Below the pieces are notes generated by a model. That model did no database searches, was not told where the DNA came from, and saw only the letters and a program-made list of their open reading frames with translations. DNA of 9,134 nucleotides from an uncultured Clostridia bacterium. Its GTDB lineage: Bacteria; Bacillota; Clostridia; Oscillospirales; Acutalibacteraceae. How positions within the stretch are numbered: the first letter of the stretch is position 1; each line of letters starts with the position of its first letter. The position numbers and the translations under genes were made by a program. Where the stretch lies: NCBI GenBank assembly GCA_905236975.1, contig CAJOQU010000119.1:1-9134 (forward strand), given 5' to 3'. This document shows positions 5,832 through 9,134 of this stretch, one piece after another.

Positions 5832-7488
5832 TCACGCAGAATTTCTTGTTTTCCACATGCACAATACTGTCACAGATTTTCAGACTGGTATTACGGTGAG
5901 TAATGAACAACACCGTTTTACCGGTCATTTTTTTAATATTGGAAAGTACGCGGGTCTCGGTGTCTTCATCCAGCGCGCTGGTTGCTTCATCCAACAATAA
6001 AACCGGCGCGTCGGTCAACAGTGCGCGTGCAATCGAAATACGCTGGATCTGCCCTTCGGAAAGCCCGGCGCCGCGCTCGGACAGCACGGTTTGAAAGCCG
6101 TCCGGCGTGGAGAGGATATAATCGTAAATTTCGGCGGCTTTGGTCGCCTCAATAATCTGCTCCTCACTGATGCTGCTGTCATATAGCGTGATATTGTCCC
6201 ACACAGTTCCCGAAAGCACCATGTTTCCCTGCGGAACATAGGCAAACAGACCGCGCAAAGAAGTATCAAGCATCATATCGCCATTCACGGTAACGTTGCC
6301 GGACTGCGGCTCGTAAAGCCCTAAAATCAACTTAAACAGGGTGCTTTTACCGCTGCCTGATTCTCCGGTAATCGCCGTGATCCGGCCGCTTTGCACATGA
6401 AAGGTGCAATCCTGCAAAATGTCTTCCCCGTCATACCGAAAATACACATGGTTGATCTCCAACGACCGGAAATTTTGCCGGAAAGCCAGCATTTTTTCCC
6501 GGTCAAGCAACGCCGTTTCATCCGGCTGTTCCTCAAGCTCGACCAGCCGCTCAGCCGAAGCAATGGCGGAATAATACTGCGGCATAATGCCCGAAACATT
6601 TTGCAGCGGCGCCCGCAGCTGTGAAACCAACTGTAAAAACGCCATCAAAGTACCATAGGTGATCAAACCCTTGGCGATGTTGCCCGCGCCCCAAACCAAC
6701 ACGGCGTAATAGCCAAAGGTGAAAAAGGTGTACAGCGCAATGTGCGCAATCAGCGAAATGCCGGTGCGCTTGATTTTTAAGCGGAAGTTCTCATCCATAT
6801 ACTGATCCAGTTTTTTAATAAACGGAATCTCGCTGACAAAGGTTTTGATGACCACAATGTTTTCAAAGCATTCCTGCAAAAAAGAGCGTGAACGACCCTC
6901 GGTTCGCTGGCATTCCTTGTGCATGTATTTATACCGCTTGTTAATGGTGCGGCCAATGGCCGGCACCGTGAATCCCAGTACAAGCACAATCATGGCGAGC
7001 TTGGGGTTCATGACCAGCAACGCCCCTACCCCCGCGACGATCTTAGTAACCATGGAAACGACGCTGGGAACGATTGAAACCGCACTGTTCACCACCACAT
7101 CAATATCCGACGTAAAACGGTTAAGCAGATCACCTGAATGGTAGGAACAAATGGCGGAATACTTCTTTTTGCAGATCGTGCTGAAAAGATAATTCCTAAG
7201 TGAAATGGTCATCTTGGCATTGGTGTAGGTATTTAAAAAGGAAGTGCCGGCACTGAGCAATACCTCAAAAGCAATCACAACAAACAACTGCACGCTGTAA
7301 AATCGCATGCTGCCGCTTTCCGCTCCTGTGGCGATGTCCAAAACCCGTTTGCTGATCAACGCCAGCCATACCGAACAGAGCGATGTAAAAATTGCAATCA
7401 ACGATAACAGCGCCACACACGGCACATACCGCTTACAACGATCATATATCCATTTCAGCGTTTTGGCGTTATTCTCATTTTTTCTCAT
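5824..7488 (-). CDS. ABC exporter, fused permease and ATPase (MsbA/LmrA type)
   Basis: A 554-residue half-transporter, expected to dimerise in the membrane and export a peptide, lipid or drug-like substrate. Residues 1 to about 310 form a six-helix ABC_membrane domain with an NRFTSDID coupling region at 123-130. The ATPase follows: Walker A GESGSGKS at 375-382, Q420 in YVPQG, signature LSEGQ at 476-480, Walker B VLLLDE ending at D500-E501, SALD D-loop, and switch histidine 531 in ITHR. The signature has glutamate in place of the usual third glycine, a variant found in other bacterial exporters and not by itself inactivating. No C39 leader-peptidase domain is present. The start ATG overlaps the stop of the PqqD-like gene (ATGA), so the two are coupled. 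The 3' end overlaps the CPBP-like gene and shows no terminator. Confidence 0.9.
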   Translation of the reverse strand: MRKNENNAKTLKWIYDRCKRYVPCVALLSLIAIFTSLCSVWLALISKRVLDIATGAESGSMRFYSVQLFVVIAFEVLLSAGTSFLNTYTNAKMTISLRNYLFSTICKKKYSAICSYHSGDLLNRFTSDIDVVVNSAVSIVPSVVSMVTKIVAGVGALLVMNPKLAMIVLVLGFTVPAIGRTINKRYKYMHKECQRTEGRSRSFLQECFENIVVIKTFVSEIPFIKKLDQYMDENFRLKIKRTGISLIAHIALYTFFTFGYYAVLVWGAGNIAKGLITYGTLMAFLQLVSQLRAPLQNVSGIMPQYYSAIASAERLVELEEQPDETALLDREKMLAFRQNFRSLEINHVYFRYDGEDILQDCTFHVQSGRITAITGESGSGKSTLFKLILGLYEPQSGNVTVNGDMMLDTSLRGLFAYVPQGNMVLSGTVWDNITLYDSSISEEQIIEATKAAEIYDYILSTPDGFQTVLSERGAGLSEGQIQRISIARALLTDAPVLLLDEATSALDEDTETRVLSNIKKMTGKTVLFITHRNTSLKICDSIVHVENKKFCVIK

Positions 7489-7745
7489 TCTGTTATAATC
7501 CCATTCTCTTTCATTGATCTTAAAAAGGTGTCCAAATCGCCGAGCGCCAGCACGGTGGAAATATCAAACCGGTCAAGCAGCGCTTTTAACAGTTCAGTTT
7601 TGGTTGGCTGTTTATCCATCATCAGATTCCAAAGAAAAACCGCCGTTTCGTTCAGGACAATGACGTTTTCCATGGGTTCCTGTTTTGAGGCCACCACCGT
7701 TTGCCCTGCATGTTCTTCTAAATAATATCCTTCCCGGATTCGCAT
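7485..7745 (-). CDS. PqqD-family protein (small RiPP-recognition-type domain)
   Basis: An 86-residue protein that resembles the PqqD family (PF05402): a short N-terminal beta section (REGYYLEEHAGQTVVA), then the characteristic VIVLNETAVFLWNLM (residues 29-43), and a helical segment with the pattern TKTELLKALLDRFDIS...LGDLDTFLRSMKENGII. In peptide-modifying pathways such domains bind the leader of a precursor peptide; many Clostridia carry them beside ABC exporters with unknown substrates. The start is set by GGAGGT (7756-7751), 5 nt before ATG 7745; an upstream in-frame extension to 7808 would run through the promoter and is rejected. Its stop overlaps the exporter start by 4 nt, which strongly suggests a shared function. 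No precursor peptide or modifying enzyme is visible in the window. Confidence 0.83.
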   Translation of the reverse strand: MRIREGYYLEEHAGQTVVASKQEPMENVIVLNETAVFLWNLMMDKQPTKTELLKALLDRFDISTVLALGDLDTFLRSMKENGIITE

Positions 7746-7750
7746 ACCGC

Positions 7751-7756
7751 ACCTCC
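7751..7756 (-). promoter_or_regulatory. Ribosome binding site that sets the PqqD-like start
   Basis: GGAGGT on the minus strand lies 5 nt before ATG 7745 and inside the predicted leader. Confidence 0.8.
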
Positions 7757-7779
7757 GAATGTTAATAAAAGGTAAACTT

Positions 7780-7808
7780 ATTATATAACAAAATAAAAAA
7801 GATTGCAA
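7780..7808 (-). promoter_or_regulatory. Promoter of the PqqD-like/exporter operon, left half of a shared divergent promoter
   Basis: On the minus strand, TTGCAA (7808-7803) and a perfect TATAAT (7785-7780) are 17 bp apart. The predicted start near 7773 gives a leader of about 28 nt. The -35 hexamer is the same palindromic TTGCAA used by the plus-strand promoter. Confidence 0.75.
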
Positions 7809-7831
7809 GTATTAGTAAAAACGTGTATAAT
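7803..7831 (+). promoter_or_regulatory. Promoter of the DUF6106-like/NAD(P)HX repair operon, right half of a shared divergent promoter
   Basis: TTGCAA at 7803-7808 and a perfect TATAAT at 7826-7831 are 17 bp apart. The predicted start near 7838 gives a leader of about 32 nt containing AGGAGG. The -35 is shared with the opposite promoter. Confidence 0.78.
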
Positions 7832-7853
7832 AGTGATATCTTAACTTGATCTC

Positions 7854-7859
7854 AGGAGG
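7854..7859 (+). promoter_or_regulatory. Ribosome binding site of the DUF6106-like gene
   Basis: AGGAGG lies 10 nt before ATG 7870. It rules out the in-frame TTG at 7846, which lies upstream of it. Confidence 0.85.
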
Positions 7860-7869
7860 AAACTGTATT

Positions 7870-8388
7870 ATGGATACCTTCTTCGAACAAATTGTCGCCA
7901 TTCGAAAAAACGGCAAGACCTTTGCCGTTATGATTGGCATTTGGGGTTTAACCGTATTGCTGTCAGGCATCGTATTTTTGTTGGGATTTTCCCTTGGTGT
8001 TCCGGCTATTGCTTTGCTGTTGGTCTTCGGTGCCTTTTACGGGGCGTATAAGTTGTCCGGCCGCTTTCATGTGGAGTATGAATACATTGTCACCAACGGC
8101 ACCATGGATGTGGACAAAATTTTAAACAAAAGCTCCCGCAAGCGCGTTCTTACGTTCGAATTATCCACTGTCTCACGGTTGGAAAAGTTCAATCCCGCCC
8201 AATTAAACAACCTCAACGGTAAGGAGGTTACCATCGCCTGTAATCAAGATGATCCGGGCGCTTATCTGCTGGCCGCCACGACCGAAGGCAAAGGTACCCT
8301 TTATCTGGTCTTCGCGCCGGATGAACGACTGCGCGGCGCGATCGTAAAATTCATTCCAAAGTTCATTGCCAACAGTGCTTTTAAATAA
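7870..8388 (+). CDS. Two-TM membrane protein resembling the DUF6106 family
   Basis: A 172-residue protein of unknown function. A short cytoplasmic N-terminus (MDTFFEQIVAIRKNGK) leads into two helices, at about residues 18-40 and 43-62, forming a hairpin. The remaining ~110 residues are soluble and look beta-rich, beginning VEYEYIVTNGTMDVDKILNK (68-87), a layout that recalls membrane-anchored PH-like domains. The N-terminal sequence and architecture fit the clostridial family DUF6106, a call made from memory and not verified by search. The start is fixed by AGGAGG. The next gene follows after 15 nt, so the two are probably co-transcribed. The promoter is shared, back to back, with the PqqD-like/exporter operon. 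No enzymatic motif is visible. Confidence 0.75.
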   Translation: MDTFFEQIVAIRKNGKTFAVMIGIWGLTVLLSGIVFLLGFSLGVPAIALLLVFGAFYGAYKLSGRFHVEYEYIVTNGTMDVDKILNKSSRKRVLTFELSTVSRLEKFNPAQLNNLNGKEVTIACNQDDPGAYLLAATTEGKGTLYLVFAPDERLRGAIVKFIPKFIANSAFK

Positions 8389-8389
8389 A

Positions 8390-8395
8390 GGGGAG
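8390..8395 (+). promoter_or_regulatory. Ribosome binding site that selects the TTG start of the NAD(P)HX repair gene
   Basis: GGGGAG lies 8 nt before TTG 8404. An in-frame GTG at 8395 overlaps this site and is too close to be used. Confidence 0.6.
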
Positions 8396-8403
8396 TGACC
8401 GCT

Positions 8404-9134
8404 TTGAAGATTTTAGACAAAGCGTTGATTCAAACTTCCGAGGAAAATGCCGTGCAAAACGGCTTTTTTTCTTTTCGGGAGCTGATGTTCCGCGCCGGCA
8501 ACGCGGCGGCGGAGCTTTTGATGCAGAAAATCGACGTGCGCGGCAAAGCCATCACCGTGGTATGCGGCAAAGGCAATAACGGGGGCGACGGCTGTGTCAT
8601 AGCCGAATGCCTGGCCGAGCATGGCGCCAGGGTTACCGCGGTTTTCCCGCTGGGTGCCCCGCAAACCGAACAGGCACGCTATTACTATGATCGCCTGCGG
8701 TTGACGAAAATTACCGAAAACACGCCGTTTGACCAGCAAGACATTTTGATTGACGCCTTGTTCGGCATCGGGCTTGACCGCGATCTGCAAGGCATAGCGG
8801 CTGATGTTGTACAGACCATCAACGACTGCCCGGCCTTTACCGTGGCAGTGGATGTGCCAAGCGGTATCGAGTCAGACAGCGGCCGTATTTTAGGCTGTGC
8901 GGTCAAAGCTGATCTGACCGTCACCTTTATTGCCTTAAAGCCCTGTTTTGTTTTGCCTCAGGGGTCGGATTACTGCGGCGAAGTTCTCGTGGCCGACATC
9001 GGTGTGACACCTGCAGGGTATCGCTTTCTGACCACGGAACGACCCGTGTTTGAAAAACGCCCGCATAACAGCCATAAAGGCAGTTTTGGCACCGCGCTGT
9101 TGTTTTGCGGCAGCTACGGCATGGCCGGAGCCGC
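8404..9134 (+). CDS. nnr: Bifunctional NAD(P)H-hydrate epimerase/dehydratase, 3' part cut by window edge
   Basis: This cytosolic metabolite-repair enzyme converts hydrated NADH/NADPH back to the normal cofactors: the N-terminal domain epimerises R- and S-NAD(P)HX, and the C-terminal domain dehydrates the S form with a nucleotide. The 243 residues present include the whole YjeF_N epimerase: VVCGKGNNGGDG at 52-63, DALFGIGLDRDLQG at 117-130, VAVDVPSGIESDSG at 147-160 and TVTFIALKPC at 172-181. The linker and first motif of the carbohydrate-kinase-like dehydratase follow: SHKGSFG at 223-229 and FCGSYGMAGA at 234-243. The frame is open to the edge. TTG 8404 is the likely start, giving a normal N-terminus (MKILDKAL); TTG implies weak initiation. 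Codons 16-22 contain a terminator-like hairpin and T-run. It is co-directional with the DUF6106-like gene, 15 nt downstream. Confidence 0.92.
   Translation, partial: MKILDKALIQTSEENAVQNGFFSFRELMFRAGNAAAELLMQKIDVRGKAITVVCGKGNNGGDGCVIAECLAEHGARVTAVFPLGAPQTEQARYYYDRLRLTKITENTPFDQQDILIDALFGIGLDRDLQGIAADVVQTINDCPAFTVAVDVPSGIESDSGRILGCAVKADLTVTFIALKPCFVLPQGSDYCGEVLVADIGVTPAGYRFLTTERPVFEKRPHNSHKGSFGTALLFCGSYGMAGA
8449..8470 (+). terminator. Intragenic intrinsic-terminator-like hairpin in the NAD(P)HX repair gene
   Basis: GCCGT (8449-8453) and ACGGC (8459-8463) form a 5-bp GC-rich stem around GCAAA, followed immediately by seven T (8464-8470). It lies 45-66 nt into the coding sequence, 60 nt past the DUF6106-like stop. 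It may terminate part of the upstream transcript when ribosomes do not cover it. Shape is clear; activity is inferred. Confidence 0.45.

Noticed and set aside
7746..7808. N-terminal extension of the PqqD-like protein to 7808
   Set aside because: It would place coding sequence across the predicted -10 box, transcription start and ribosome site; ATG 7745 is well supported.
7846..7869. TTG 7846 as start of the DUF6106-like protein
   Set aside because: The AGGAGG at 7854-7859 lies inside this extension and serves ATG 7870.
1..9134. CRISPR array, tRNA/rRNA, insertion sequence, prophage or attachment site
   Set aside because: No regularly spaced direct repeats, no cloverleaf or rRNA segment, no transposase or integrase, and no terminal inverted repeats were seen.

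Overview
The window looks like chromosome of a low-complexity, mid-GC Gram-positive anaerobe of the Clostridia type (an Oscillospiraceae-like gut lineage would fit). The reasons are strong AGGAGG-type ribosome sites, SigA-like promoters with 17-bp spacers, a lipoprotein-anchored ABC binding protein instead of a periplasmic one, and family choices typical of this class (hypoxanthine-DNA glycosylase, PqqD-family protein, DUF6106-like protein). The taxonomic guess is inference; no rRNA or marker gene is present.

Layout. (1) 32-3032, plus strand: a complete three-gene ABC importer of the TrpXYZ-like class (COG2984/COG4120/COG1101): promoter, lipoprotein, an intercistronic GC-rich stem-loop, permease, then an ATPase whose start overlaps the permease stop, closed by an intrinsic terminator. 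The promoter lies too close to the gene for a T-box leader, so tryptophan specificity cannot be assumed. (2) 3104-4448, plus strand: a solitary FAD-dependent oxidoreductase followed by two tandem terminators. (3) 4447-4938, minus strand: a DNA-deoxyinosine (hypoxanthine) glycosylase. (4) 4998-5831, plus strand: a membrane protein with the CPBP (CAAX-protease-like) fold whose catalytic residues are mostly replaced. It is divergent from the glycosylase, with promoters that appear to overlap, and may be leaderless. It overlaps the next gene tail to tail by 8 bp. (5) 5824-7745, minus strand: a PqqD-family protein and an ABC exporter, translationally coupled by an ATGA overlap. (6) 7870 to the right edge, plus strand: a two-TM DUF6106-like protein, then the start of the bifunctional NAD(P)HX repair enzyme (epimerase domain complete, dehydratase domain cut by the window edge).

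The most striking non-coding features are in the small divergent gaps. Between the pqqD-like gene and the DUF6106-like gene, two consensus -10 boxes face outward from one palindromic TTGCAA, each exactly 17 bp away, so the two promoters appear to share a single -35 hexamer. A second overlapping divergent pair is likely at 4959-5008. In addition, a textbook hairpin-plus-T7 terminator lies inside the first 25 codons of the NAD(P)HX repair gene.

Most of the window is ordinary housekeeping and transport. I see no CRISPR array, phage, insertion sequence, tRNA or rRNA. The nearest thing to an under-described system is the two-gene PqqD/ABC-exporter unit, which has no visible precursor peptide or modifying enzyme, together with the promoter that ties it to the DUF6106-like gene.
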